Source: Dehalococcoidia bacterium (GTDB lineage: Bacteria; Chloroflexota; Dehalococcoidia; Lucifugimonadales; UBA3495). Taken from it: a DNA stretch of 38,549 nucleotides. This document shows, one piece after another, positions 9,346-18,420 of this stretch. Position 1 is the first letter of the stretch; each line of letters starts with the position of its first letter. Under the pieces are notes generated by a model. The model saw only the letters and a program-made list of their open reading frames with translations. It searched no databases and had not been told where the DNA came from. The stretch covers positions 1 through 38,549 of the forward strand of contig JAKUQE010000002.1 in the NCBI GenBank assembly GCA_022450395.1. The letters run 5' to 3'. Made by a program: the position numbers and the translations under genes.

Positions 9346-9494
9346 AGTTCCTGCAGGCAGAGCTAGATGAATCGTTCTGTAACCCGCGGCTTGCGTGACT
9401 TGCGGTTCCCGCCGCTTGCGGTTGCAATGAGGCCGAACGCCGGGTTTCCCAATATTAGCCCCGCCTAATGCCGCTTGCAAGAGGAGTATGCCCT

Positions 9495-9520
9495 AGGTAT
9501 ATTCATCGGGATATATACCT
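9495..9520. promoter_or_regulatory. Operator-like perfect inverted repeat AGGTATAT-N10-ATATACCT
   Basis: Perfect 8-bp arms separated by 10 bp in the intergenic region of divergent genes (8521-9345 minus; 9577-11142 plus). Confidence 0.5.
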
Positions 9521-9576
9521 GCATCGCTAAACTCAGTTAATGACGGCGGCCAGGTAAATCGGCTGGAGACAAGGAG

Positions 9577-11142
9577 ATGCCCATGTTCGACCTTCTGATA
9601 AAAAACGGCCGGATAGTAGACGGGACTGGACAGACCTGGTTTCGGGCCGGCGTTGCCGTCTCCGGCGATGCTGTCCAGATCATCCGTGGCGATACCTCCG
9701 CGGTCGAAGCGGCCCAGGTGATCGACGCCGGCGGTTCTGTGGTCTGCCCTGGATTCATCGACATGCACTCCCATTCGGACTTGATGTTGCTCAACAATCC
9801 CAAGCATCACGCCAAGATCCGCCAGGGCGTAACCACCGAGGCCCTGGGGATGGACGGCCTTTCCTATGCTCCCACGTCGCCGGCCAATCTGGAGCACCTG
9901 CTGACCTACTTGGCGGCGGTCAACGGCAAGCCGCCCCCAGATGTTCGGTGGGGGAGCGTTAAAGAGTTTTTGGACCTGCTGGACAACCGGGTGGCTTGTA
10001 ACGTGGTCTACTTTGTCCCCCATGCTTCTATCCGGGTAGAGGCCATGGGATGGGAGGACCGGCTGCCCACGGAGCCCGAGCTGGTCCGGATGCAGGAGTT
10101 GGCCCGCCAAGGGATGCGGGACGGCGCTTTCGGCTTCTCCACTGGATTGACGTATCCACCAGGAGCCTATAGCGATACCAACGAACTGGCGGCGGTTGCG
10201 CAAGTGGTGAGCGAGCTGGGCGGATTTTACGTGACCCACGCCAGGTATAGCCTTGGGGACCGGCTGCTAGACCCCTTTAAGGAAGCCATCGAGATCGGCC
10301 GCCGCAGCGGCGCTCCGGTGCACTTATCCCATTATCACAGCCCGGTGGATGGCATGGGACAGCGGATGATCGACTTGGTGGATGAGGCCCGCGACTCGGG
10401 GGTGGACGTTACATTCGACCAGTATCCCTACGCCGCCGCCAGCACCGTGGTCCACTCCCTGCTTCCTTACTGGGTGCATGCCGGGGGGCCGGAAGTGTTG
10501 TTGCAGAGGATCCAAGACCGGAGGGTCAGGGAAGAGATCGGCGAATCGGTCAACCCGATGTGGGGCCTGTCGCTGGACTACTACATCTTCAGCCACATCG
10601 GGTCGGCCAAGAACAAGGAGTGGGAGGGCCGGTCGTTGGTTGACCTGGCCCAGGCTAAGGGCAAGAAAATGGTGGACGCCATCTGCGACCTTTTGATCGA
10701 AGAGAACTTGGACGCTGCCTTCGTGGCCCGCACCGGAAATCCGGACAACATACGCACCATCGTCCGTCACCCGGCCCATATGGTGGGGTCCGATGGGCTG
10801 CTCACCGGAGACATGCCCAACCCCAGGAGCTACGGGACCTTCCCCTACGTTTTGGGCCAGTTCGTTCGGGAGGAAGGACTGCTTCGCTTGGAAGAAGCCG
10901 TGCGTAAGATGACCGCCATCCCGGCCCAACGGCTGGGACTGAGCGACCGGGGCGTCCTGCGTGACGGCATGAAGGCGGATATAGTCGTCTTCGACCCGGA
11001 CAAGGTCCAAGCGAAGTCCACCTTCGAGCAACCGAAACAGTACCCGGAGGGCATCGACTACGTCTTAGTCAACGGAAAGCTAGTGGTGGACAAGGGAGAG
11101 CACACCGGAGCCCTGCCAGGGCGGGCCCTGCGCAGCCAATAG
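9577..11142 (+). CDS. N-acyl-D-amino-acid deacylase / amidohydrolase family
   Basis: 'LLIKNGRIVDGTGQTWFRAGVAVSGD', 'CPGFIDMHSHSDLMLL', 'KITTEALGMDG'-like region, 'ADIVVFDPDKV'. Confidence 0.9.
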   Translation: MPMFDLLIKNGRIVDGTGQTWFRAGVAVSGDAVQIIRGDTSAVEAAQVIDAGGSVVCPGFIDMHSHSDLMLLNNPKHHAKIRQGVTTEALGMDGLSYAPTSPANLEHLLTYLAAVNGKPPPDVRWGSVKEFLDLLDNRVACNVVYFVPHASIRVEAMGWEDRLPTEPELVRMQELARQGMRDGAFGFSTGLTYPPGAYSDTNELAAVAQVVSELGGFYVTHARYSLGDRLLDPFKEAIEIGRRSGAPVHLSHYHSPVDGMGQRMIDLVDEARDSGVDVTFDQYPYAAASTVVHSLLPYWVHAGGPEVLLQRIQDRRVREEIGESVNPMWGLSLDYYIFSHIGSAKNKEWEGRSLVDLAQAKGKKMVDAICDLLIEENLDAAFVARTGNPDNIRTIVRHPAHMVGSDGLLTGDMPNPRSYGTFPYVLGQFVREEGLLRLEEAVRKMTAIPAQRLGLSDRGVLRDGMKADIVVFDPDKVQAKSTFEQPKQYPEGIDYVLVNGKLVVDKGEHTGALPGRALRSQ

Positions 11143-11151
11143 TTTAATCTG

Positions 11152-11181
11152 TTGACCCTCGTGTACAATGCGCAATATAAT
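11152..11181 (+). promoter_or_regulatory. Candidate sigma70-type promoter for hicBA
   Basis: TTGACC (11152-11157), 18-bp spacer, TATAAT (11176-11181), 48 bp upstream of the hicB start. Confidence 0.5.
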
Positions 11182-11228
11182 CCGCGACCATTGCGTAAAC
11201 GCTTCGGTGGGACTGGAAAAGGTGAGCC

Positions 11229-11465
11229 ATGGCATTGCAACGGACCATCAAGGCCCATGTTCGTAAAGGTGAGAATCTCTACGCCGCCGAGTGTGTCGAA
11301 ATCGCGGTTGTAACTCAAGGGAAGACCTTGGACGAGACGCTGGTCAACCTCCAAGAGGCGGTTGCATTGCACCTGGAAGATGAGGACCCGGCTGATTTTG
11401 GATTGGTGAGAGACCCGGCCATATTAGTTGCCATAGAACTGGAACCCGCTGGTGGCCAGGCTTAG
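11229..11465 (+). CDS. hicB: HicB-type antitoxin
   Basis: 78-aa 'RKGENLYAAECVEIAVVTQGKTLDETLVNLQEAVALHLEDED', HicB-like RNase-H-fold antitoxin pattern. Confidence 0.8.
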   Translation: MALQRTIKAHVRKGENLYAAECVEIAVVTQGKTLDETLVNLQEAVALHLEDEDPADFGLVRDPAILVAIELEPAGGQA

Positions 11466-11697
11466 GAGGCTTTCCGGCGACGCCGTCGTGGCGATCTTGC
11501 TCCGGAAGGGGTTTCGAGTACATTCCCAACGGGGTTAGCACTTGAAACTCAGAAGAGTGACTCCTACTATGTCGGTGCAAACCCTAACAATACCCAGGCA
11601 CCGGGAACTGGATGTTTGGACTCTTCAAGCGATCTTCCGGCAAGCTTCCAGGTTTATCCCCCACGAGGAATTGCGAGATGAGTTCTACAGTGATTAG
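11452..11697 (+). pseudogene. hicA: HicA toxin interrupted by in-frame TAG (11536-11538)
   Basis: GTG at 11452 overlapping the hicB end. Translation: MARLRRLSGDAVVAILLRKGFRVHSQRG*HLKLRRVTPTMSVQTLTIPRHRELDVWTLQAIFRQASRFIPHEELRDEFYSD*. This is HicA-like over its whole length except the stop. Confidence 0.8.
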
Positions 11698-11779
11698 TCG
11701 GCTTGTTTCCCCTGCCTGTTTCCGGCATAATCCATACCCGGACACGGTTCCCATACTTTGATTTAACGCGGTCAAAACC

Positions 11780-11820
11780 GGCTGATGGCTGACCGCTGAT
11801 AGCTGAAAACTGATAGCTCA
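11780..11820. repeat. Heptad (TCAGCNN)n repeat, opposite orientation
   Basis: ggctgatggctgaccgctgatagctgaaaactgatagct: 7-bp period, about 5 units. Confidence 0.7.
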
Positions 11821-11838
11821 TCCAACCGGAGGCAAACC

Positions 11839-13071
11839 ATGGACTTCGAACCTACCTACACCCCTGAACAGGAAGAATTCCGGCAGGATGTACGGGAGTG
11901 GCTCGCGGAGAATGTATCTCCCGATATCGCTCATCCACCGGACTCGATCAACATAACGGAAGAGCAATACCAACTGCGCCGAGGCTTGGGGCGTAAGCTG
12001 GGTGAGAAGGGCTGGCTGTGGGCCACGGCCCCCGAAGAATACGGCGGCGGCGGCCTCTCCCTCGATCACGCGGTGGTGATTGAGGAAGAAGTTGACTCCT
12101 ACGGTCTCACCATTCCGCCTTACTACGACTCGGGGGGAAGGCTGGGCGGGGCCTCCATCATGGTATGGGGGACTGACGAGCAGAAACAGACTTTCTTGCC
12201 GCCCATCTTCCGGGGCCAAGTTCGCACCTGGCAACTGCTCACCGAACCCGAAGCGGGATCGGACCTGGCAAACGCCAAGATGTCCGCCGACCGGGACGGT
12301 GATGAGTACGTCATCAACGGCCAGAAGATATACGTGGGCAGCTCTTTGGGCTGCGACTATATGTGGACCATCACCTGCACTGACAACGAGGCGCCCCGCC
12401 ACCAAAACCTGGGCTGGTTCATGATTCCCGCTGACCTTCCCGGAATCACCATTCAACCCATGGAGCTATTGATTTCCGGAGGTGAGTCGGGAGCCGGGTC
12501 TGGAGTCAAGAACACGGTGTTCTTCGACAACGTTCGAGTCCCGGCATTCAACCTGATCGGCGGCGAAAACGAAGGATGGAAAGTCGCGACCACCCACTTG
12601 GAATTGGAGCACGGTACCGGTGGCCGCATCGGCCGAAACTGGCTGGTGGATCACCTCTTCGAATATTGCCGTGAGAACCAGCGAAACGGCCAACCGTTGA
12701 CCAAGGACCCAGACGTTCGCGACAAGCTGATCGACATCTACGTAGAAGCCGAGATCGCCCGGTTATTCAACCTGAGAAATTATTGGATGCGCCACAGTAA
12801 GGCCGAGATAACCTATGAGGGTCCACAAGCTTCTTATTGGCGAAAGATGTCCGGCCTCCGTATGTCCCAGTCGATCCTGGATATCCTGGGCCCTTCTGCC
12901 CTGACCTTTGATCCCCAATGGGGCGCCGCCGAAGGGCATATGGAAGCCCACCAGAGGTCGGCTATCGTAGCCATCCATCCGGGTGGAACGGCGGATATTC
13001 AGAAGCTGATCATGGCCCGACGCATCGGAATCGGCCGGGAAGTCCGGGAAAAGGCCGGAGCATTGGCATAA
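11839..13071 (+). CDS. Acyl-CoA dehydrogenase
   Basis: 'YTPEQEEFRQDVREWL', 'LLTEPEAGSDLANAKMSADRDGDEYVINGQKIYVGSS'. Confidence 0.92.
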   Translation: MDFEPTYTPEQEEFRQDVREWLAENVSPDIAHPPDSINITEEQYQLRRGLGRKLGEKGWLWATAPEEYGGGGLSLDHAVVIEEEVDSYGLTIPPYYDSGGRLGGASIMVWGTDEQKQTFLPPIFRGQVRTWQLLTEPEAGSDLANAKMSADRDGDEYVINGQKIYVGSSLGCDYMWTITCTDNEAPRHQNLGWFMIPADLPGITIQPMELLISGGESGAGSGVKNTVFFDNVRVPAFNLIGGENEGWKVATTHLELEHGTGGRIGRNWLVDHLFEYCRENQRNGQPLTKDPDVRDKLIDIYVEAEIARLFNLRNYWMRHSKAEITYEGPQASYWRKMSGLRMSQSILDILGPSALTFDPQWGAAEGHMEAHQRSAIVAIHPGGTADIQKLIMARRIGIGREVREKAGALA

Positions 13072-13141
13072 CAGCTATCAGCCTTCAGCTTTCAGCAAGC
13101 AGGGACGATCCAAATCCTGATCGCTGACCGCTGAAAGCTCG
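13072..13141. repeat. Heptad repeat as a head-to-head pair
   Basis: cagctatcagccttcagctttcagc ... ctgatcgctgaccgctgaaagctcg between the two acyl-CoA dehydrogenase genes. Confidence 0.7.
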
Positions 13142-13161
13142 AAAAATGGGAGCATTAAATC

Positions 13162-14283
13162 ATGGACTTGGCCCTCACCGAAGAACAGGAAATGTTGAAG
13201 ACCGCGGTGCGCGGTTTTATCCAGGTGGAATATCCGAAAGAAACTCTGCTGGAGATGGCTGCGGAGGAGCAGCCCGTAACGGCGGAGCCTTGGCAAAGAT
13301 TGGTGGCCACCGGATGGCTGGGCATCGCCATTCCCCAGGAATACGGCGGAGAGGGAGGTTCCTTCACCGACGCCGGAGTATTGTTCGAGGAATTGGGCCG
13401 TGGCCCGGTTCCGGGTCCCCACCTTTCATCCTGCGTTCTGGCAGCGTCGGCGATACTGGAAGGCGGTACCGAAGAGCAGAAGCAGGAGTGGTTACCCGCT
13501 TTGGCCCGGGGCGAGCGCATCTTGGTACCTGCGATGACCGAGGCGAGTTATAGCTGGGCCGAAAAGGACGTTCGGTCGACGGTCCGCCAGAACGGCGGCG
13601 GGTTACGGTTGGATGGAACCAAGGTCTACGTTTTCGACGCTGTTTCAGCTACCCATCTTCTATGCACCGCACGCTCTGAAGAGAGCAACGAAGTGGGCCT
13701 GGTTATCGTCCCGGTCACCGCTGATGGGGTGGAGATACGGTCTCTGCCGGGCTTCTCGTGGAATCTGGCCGAAGTCAAGCTGAACGATGTTTCCGTGGAC
13801 CAGGACAGTCTGGTCGGGTCCTCATTCGCCAGGGGATGGGATGCTCTTCAGCGGGCCATCGCCCGGACGATTCCCGTCATGTGCGCTTATCAGGTGGGGG
13901 CCTGCCAGTCGGTCTATGAAATGTCGGTGGACTACAGCCGCACCAGGATTCAGTTCGGAAGGCCGATCGGACGGTTCCAGCGGGTCGAGGATCACATCAT
14001 CAACCTGGTAAACCAGCTGGACGCCGCCCGGTGGACCACCTACGAAACCCTCTGGAAACTTGACTCCGGCAAACCGGCGACGGATAGCATCCATCTGGCG
14101 AAGGCCGTCGGCAGCGCCGCTTATTATCAAGCATGCAATTTCGCCCACGAAGTCCACGCCGGGGTGGGCAGCGTGACCGAATACGGATTGACCCTGCACA
14201 CAACTGCGTCTCGGACCCTCTACCACTACCTGGGCGACCCGCAATTCCACCGCCGCCGCCTGGCTGACGCGTTGAGCCTTTAG
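13162..14283 (+). CDS. Acyl-CoA dehydrogenase (second of tandem pair)
   Basis: 'MDLALTEEQEMLKTAVRGFIQ', 'GWLGIAIPQEYGGEGGSFTDAGVLFEELGRG', 'YSRTRIQFGRPIGRFQRVEDHI'. Confidence 0.92.
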   Translation: MDLALTEEQEMLKTAVRGFIQVEYPKETLLEMAAEEQPVTAEPWQRLVATGWLGIAIPQEYGGEGGSFTDAGVLFEELGRGPVPGPHLSSCVLAASAILEGGTEEQKQEWLPALARGERILVPAMTEASYSWAEKDVRSTVRQNGGGLRLDGTKVYVFDAVSATHLLCTARSEESNEVGLVIVPVTADGVEIRSLPGFSWNLAEVKLNDVSVDQDSLVGSSFARGWDALQRAIARTIPVMCAYQVGACQSVYEMSVDYSRTRIQFGRPIGRFQRVEDHIINLVNQLDAARWTTYETLWKLDSGKPATDSIHLAKAVGSAAYYQACNFAHEVHAGVGSVTEYGLTLHTTASRTLYHYLGDPQFHRRRLADALSL

Positions 14284-14318
14284 CGCCTAAACCGCCCGGA
14301 CCTATTTACTAACCGCCC

Positions 14319-14385
14319 GTTCGCCCTGAGCCTGTCGAAGGGCCTTCCACGCGGGGGCCGTAGTGAGCTTGTCGAACCACGAACG
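14319..14385. repeat. REP-like composite palindromic repeat, copy 2
   Basis: cgttcgccctgagcctgtcgaagggccttcc...gtagtgagcttgtcgaaccacgaacg. Confidence 0.75.
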
Positions 14386-14602
14386 AAAAAAACGCTGACC
14401 AAGAACGTCACTAAGTCAGGACACGACGAAGAAGATTCTCGGCGTCCATCTCCCTCAGCCCTTTAAACGGAATAATTCTTAGTCAAATCCCCTCCGGCCC
14501 CGTGTCCTGACCCCAGCGGCACCCTTGCTATACTAAGCCCAAGCGGCGCTGGCCCGTCGATGACCACCGATTCTGGCGACCAATCTTGCCACCGGAGGGC
14601 CT

Positions 14603-15346
14603 ATGGAAGAATCTCCCGCTGCCAGGGTGAGCACCGGTCTCGACTGGCTGGACCGGATATTGGGGGGAGGCCTACCGGCGCAATCCATGGTAGTTCTTGC
14701 CGGGGTTCCCGGGTCTGGCAAGTCCATATTGGCTTTCCACATCCTGGCCCAAGCGGCCCTCGAAAGCGGTAACGCCATGTTGGTAACCACCACCCATCAG
14801 CCCGTTTCCAAGATGCGTTCTCAATACAGCGGGCTTAGCTTTTTGGGGCCGACCGGTGTTTTCGACGCCTTGGATGTCTTGGAGCTGGACACCGACATCG
14901 AAGGCGACACATTGATCCGGTTGCTTAACACCATCGTGAGCCGGATCCAAGATCACAAGGTCGGGGTGGCGGCGATAGACAGCTTCCGGGCTATCAGCGA
15001 CGTTTCTCCCAACCGGGGCCAACTGTGGCGGTTCCTCGGTACCCTCAGTGCGCAACTGGTAGAGAACAATTGCCTGGGACTCTTGGTCGGGGAGTATTCC
15101 CTCGCCCGCGACCTAGACCTGCCCGAGCTGGCGATGGCCGACGTGGTGATTTACCTGGAAGTGGAGAGGTTGGTGGCGTCCGACCTGCGGACCTTGCGCA
15201 TCTACAAGATGAGGGGAAGTAAATACGTGGAGGGGCGCCAGGCGTTCTACGTCAATGACGACGGGATCCAGTTCCTAGGCGCCTCTACGGAGCCGCTGGA
15301 GGTTGGCCCCATCGAAGAGGTGAAGCCCATCTGGCCGCCGGCCTAG
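14603..15346 (+). CDS. KaiC/RAD55-like RecA-superfamily ATPase (single domain)
   Basis: 'STGLDWLDRILGGGLPAQSMVVLAGVPGSGKSILAFHILAQAA' with Walker A; 'VGVAAIDSFRAISD' Walker B-like. Confidence 0.82.
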   Translation: MEESPAARVSTGLDWLDRILGGGLPAQSMVVLAGVPGSGKSILAFHILAQAALESGNAMLVTTTHQPVSKMRSQYSGLSFLGPTGVFDALDVLELDTDIEGDTLIRLLNTIVSRIQDHKVGVAAIDSFRAISDVSPNRGQLWRFLGTLSAQLVENNCLGLLVGEYSLARDLDLPELAMADVVIYLEVERLVASDLRTLRIYKMRGSKYVEGRQAFYVNDDGIQFLGASTEPLEVGPIEEVKPIWPPA

Positions 15347-17508
15347 GAATCCTTCTTTCTCAACCCGATCCGCACCAGCGCCAACTCCTCGTACGAGTAG
15401 TCCTCTCCCAACAATTCCCGCACCGGTGTCAGCAGCACTCCCTCGGTTTGCAGGAACGCGGCTTCTATCTTGGACAACCGCTCCGGCGATGGCATCAAGT
15501 GGTCGAGGACAAATTCTTCGCCGCCTTCCACGAGCCGCAATACATGGTTGACGATGGTGTTCTCGGTCAAGCCTCGGTGTTTTGCTATCTCACCGACCGA
15601 CATTTTGCGCCCAACAAGTTCCTTGGTTTCGTTAAGAGTAGAGCTTGCCCGGTTGCTCCGGCGGTTCTTTTCTCTGGGACGATATAGCGGCTGGACCGCA
15701 TTCTCTTTTTCCGGTATCCCGTTGGTATGGGCGTACTCGATTATCACTTCCAAAAATGGACCGCTGAATTGCTCCAGTTTTACCCTTCCCACCCCGGAGA
15801 TCTTAGCAAAGTCTTCACGGGTGCGGGGTACGGAACCGGCCATGGCCAAAAGGGCGGAGTCGCTGAAGATGACGTAGGGGGGCACCGCCCGATCGTCCGC
15901 GATCCGTTTACGAAGAGTGCGTAACACCTCGAACAACTCCGGGTTAGAGGGGCTTTCTTCACCGAGGTTTCGCTCACCAATGGAACCCTCGGCATCGCGC
16001 TTTGGCGCCGTAAGTTGTAGCCGGCCACCGCTATTTAGGAACTCCCACCCGTCTTTCGTGGTAGCAAGGGTTGGGTATTTTCCCCTGTCCTTTTCCAACA
16101 TGCCCTTTTCTAGCAGGGCGCTGATCCAATGCAAGACTTCTTCAGACGAAATGCCTCGTGAGATTCCAAATACCGTCAACTCGTCGTGGCCATAACGGAC
16201 GACTTGTTTGGATCGTTTCCCCAAAAGCACGTCAACGATGTGGCGAGCTCCAAAGCGGTTACCGGTGCGGACGACCGCTGAAAGGATTTTTTGGGATATA
16301 TCGGTGGCGTCACACGTCTCCCTGGGGGTCAGGCAGATATCGCAACCGTCGCAGGTCGATTCGCTCCATCCTTCACCCAAGTACTCGATCAGATATTTGC
16401 GGCGGCAAGTCCAAAGCTCAGCGAACTCAATCACCTGAGCAAGCTTCTTTTCGGCGTTCTCCCGCTCGGCTTGATCTCCGATCTGGCGGATGAAATATTC
16501 TTGCTTGAGTCTGTCCTGGTGGGAGTAGAAAAGAACGCAGTCGCTGGGTAGGCCGTCACGCCCGGCTCGTCCGGTTTCTTGGTAGTAGCCTTCCAGGGTT
16601 TTGGGTAACTCGTAGTGAACCACCAAGCGAACGTCAGGCTTGTCGATGCCCATGCCGAAAGCGATGGTCGCCACGATGATTGGAACTTCGTCACGGATGA
16701 ACTTTTCCTGTGTATCCCGGCGGAGTTCCCTATCAAGCCCGGCATGGTATGGCAGGGCATTGAATCCTTCCGCGGCCAGGTCTTCCACCAGTTCTTCGGT
16801 GTTGTCGCGGGAAAACCGGTAGATGATGACCGGCTCGCTCTTGTGCTTGTTCAAGAGTTCCAGGAGGCGATTGAAGGAATTTCGCTTCGGTTGGACGGCA
16901 TAGCTGAGATTGGCGCGGTTGAAGCTGGAGATGAATACCTGTGCCTGCCCTAGGCCGAGTTGGGTGACGATGTCGCGGCGCACCTGTTCGGTGGCCGTGG
17001 CGGTAAGGGCGACGATGGGCACTTCGGGAAAGTCGCGGCGCAGTGTTTTCAGGTTGCGGTAGTCAGGTCGAAACTCGTGGCCCCACTCCGATATGCAATG
17101 GGCCTCGTCGATGGCGAAGAGGCTAAGTTCGACGCCGCGCAAGAAATCCTGAAACTCAGGCGACGCCAGCCTCTCCGGAGCCACGTAGAGGATCTTGAGG
17201 GCGCCATCCCGAGCCATCTGTAGGACCCGGACGATTTGGGCGGCGGTCAATGAGCTGTTGATAAATCCGGCGGCGATGCCATGAGCCCTGAGACCGTCGA
17301 CTTGGTCCTTCATCAAGGCGATGAGGGGCGAGACCACCACCGTGACCCCGGAGAATAGCACCGCCGGCAGCTGGTAGCACAGCGATTTGCCGCCACCGGT
17401 GGGCATCAGCACCAAAGCGTCTTTCCGAGAAAGAACCCGTCCGATTATCTCTTCCTGAAGGGGCAGGAAGCGGTCGAAGCCGAAATGGGTTTTTAGATGC
17501 TCAAGCAC
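15343..17508 (-). CDS. recQ: ATP-dependent DNA helicase RecQ
   Basis: 'LVLMPTGGGKSLCYQLPA', 'IDEAHCISEWGHEFRPDY', 'YYQETGRAGRDGLPSDCVLFY', Zn-binding 'CRRKYLIEYLGE..CDGCDIC', HRDC-like region. Confidence 0.95.
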   Translation of the reverse strand: MLEHLKTHFGFDRFLPLQEEIIGRVLSRKDALVLMPTGGGKSLCYQLPAVLFSGVTVVVSPLIALMKDQVDGLRAHGIAAGFINSSLTAAQIVRVLQMARDGALKILYVAPERLASPEFQDFLRGVELSLFAIDEAHCISEWGHEFRPDYRNLKTLRRDFPEVPIVALTATATEQVRRDIVTQLGLGQAQVFISSFNRANLSYAVQPKRNSFNRLLELLNKHKSEPVIIYRFSRDNTEELVEDLAAEGFNALPYHAGLDRELRRDTQEKFIRDEVPIIVATIAFGMGIDKPDVRLVVHYELPKTLEGYYQETGRAGRDGLPSDCVLFYSHQDRLKQEYFIRQIGDQAERENAEKKLAQVIEFAELWTCRRKYLIEYLGEGWSESTCDGCDICLTPRETCDATDISQKILSAVVRTGNRFGARHIVDVLLGKRSKQVVRYGHDELTVFGISRGISSEEVLHWISALLEKGMLEKDRGKYPTLATTKDGWEFLNSGGRLQLTAPKRDAEGSIGERNLGEESPSNPELFEVLRTLRKRIADDRAVPPYVIFSDSALLAMAGSVPRTREDFAKISGVGRVKLEQFSGPFLEVIIEYAHTNGIPEKENAVQPLYRPREKNRRSNRASSTLNETKELVGRKMSVGEIAKHRGLTENTIVNHVLRLVEGGEEFVLDHLMPSPERLSKIEAAFLQTEGVLLTPVRELLGEDYSYEELALVRIGLRKKDS

Positions 17509-17580
17509 GGGGCAATGCTAGCCGGGCGCCGGCTGAATAATCAACGCCCGATTGTCAGCGATTTTTTCGTGAATCAGGAC

Positions 17581-18342
17581 TTACCGTCCCGTCCAAACCG
17601 GGGCCCGCTTCTCGGTGAAGGCTTTTACGCCTTCTTTGGCGTCGTCGCTTTGCAATACCTCGTCCCGCTTCTTTTGGGCGAAAGCCACCCGCTCTTCCAG
17701 CCCCATCTCGGACCCCTTGATCGCCGCTTCTTTGATGGCGGCCAGGGACAGCGGAGCGTTGGCAATCATCTTACGGGCTAATTCTTCCGCTTTGGGCATT
17801 ACCTCTTCCGGCGGTACGACGTAGTTGACCAGCATCAGGTCAAGCGCCCGTTGAGCGTCTACGAAATCACCGGTGAACAAGAATTCAAAGGCGATGTTGC
17901 GTGGCACCACTTGGGAAAGCAGGGCCGGTCCGCTAACCGATGATATTCCCCGCTTGGCCTGAGGCCAGCCGAACTGGGCTTCCGTTGAGGCTATCCGGAT
18001 ATCGCTGCCTAGGGCGATGCCGCAACCTTGGGCCAGGCAGATGCCGTTGATGGCGGCGATGATGGGTTTCCAGATATTGGCTTGAACAACGTAGAGGTCG
18101 CCGGTGCTTGGGCCTTCGTTGGCTCGAGCATTGGCCATCGCCACCAAGTCGTGGCCGGTGGAGAAAGCCCGGCCGGCGCCGGTCACGATGGCGCAGCGTA
18201 CCTCCGGGTTGTTTTTCACATCTTGAAAGGAGTCCCAAAGAATCTGCCGCATCTCCGGGTCGATCGCGTTAAGCTTCTCCGGCCGGTTCATGGTGATATA
18301 GGCGATGCCATCTCTAATTTCGTACAGTGCTTCGTCGGCCAT
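17581..18342 (-). CDS. Enoyl-CoA hydratase/isomerase family protein
   Basis: 'ITMNRPEKLNAIDPEM', 'VTGAGRAFSTGHDL', 'AQGCGIALGSDIRIASTEAQFGWPQAKRGI'. Confidence 0.92.
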   Translation of the reverse strand: MADEALYEIRDGIAYITMNRPEKLNAIDPEMRQILWDSFQDVKNNPEVRCAIVTGAGRAFSTGHDLVAMANARANEGPSTGDLYVVQANIWKPIIAAINGICLAQGCGIALGSDIRIASTEAQFGWPQAKRGISSVSGPALLSQVVPRNIAFEFLFTGDFVDAQRALDLMLVNYVVPPEEVMPKAEELARKMIANAPLSLAAIKEAAIKGSEMGLEERVAFAQKKRDEVLQSDDAKEGVKAFTEKRAPVWTGR

Positions 18343-18383
18343 GTGTCCACCTCATAGATCTTATTCAGATATACTGGCCGGCC

Positions 18384-18420
18384 ACCGCTGATAGGCGATG
18401 GCCGACTGTTGAAAGCTAAA
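18384..18420. repeat. Heptad-type repeat, degenerate
   Basis: accgctgataggcgatggccgactgttgaaagct. Confidence 0.45.

Noticed and set aside
9493-11031. Long minus-strand ORFs (9493-10239 and 10324-11031) opposite the D-aminoacylase
   Set aside because: Antisense shadow ORFs of a clear amidohydrolase; Pro/Gly/His-rich translation typical of non-coding frames.
11584-11775. 63-aa minus-strand ORF downstream of hicB
   Set aside because: Antisense to the recognisable HicA reading frame; no independent support.
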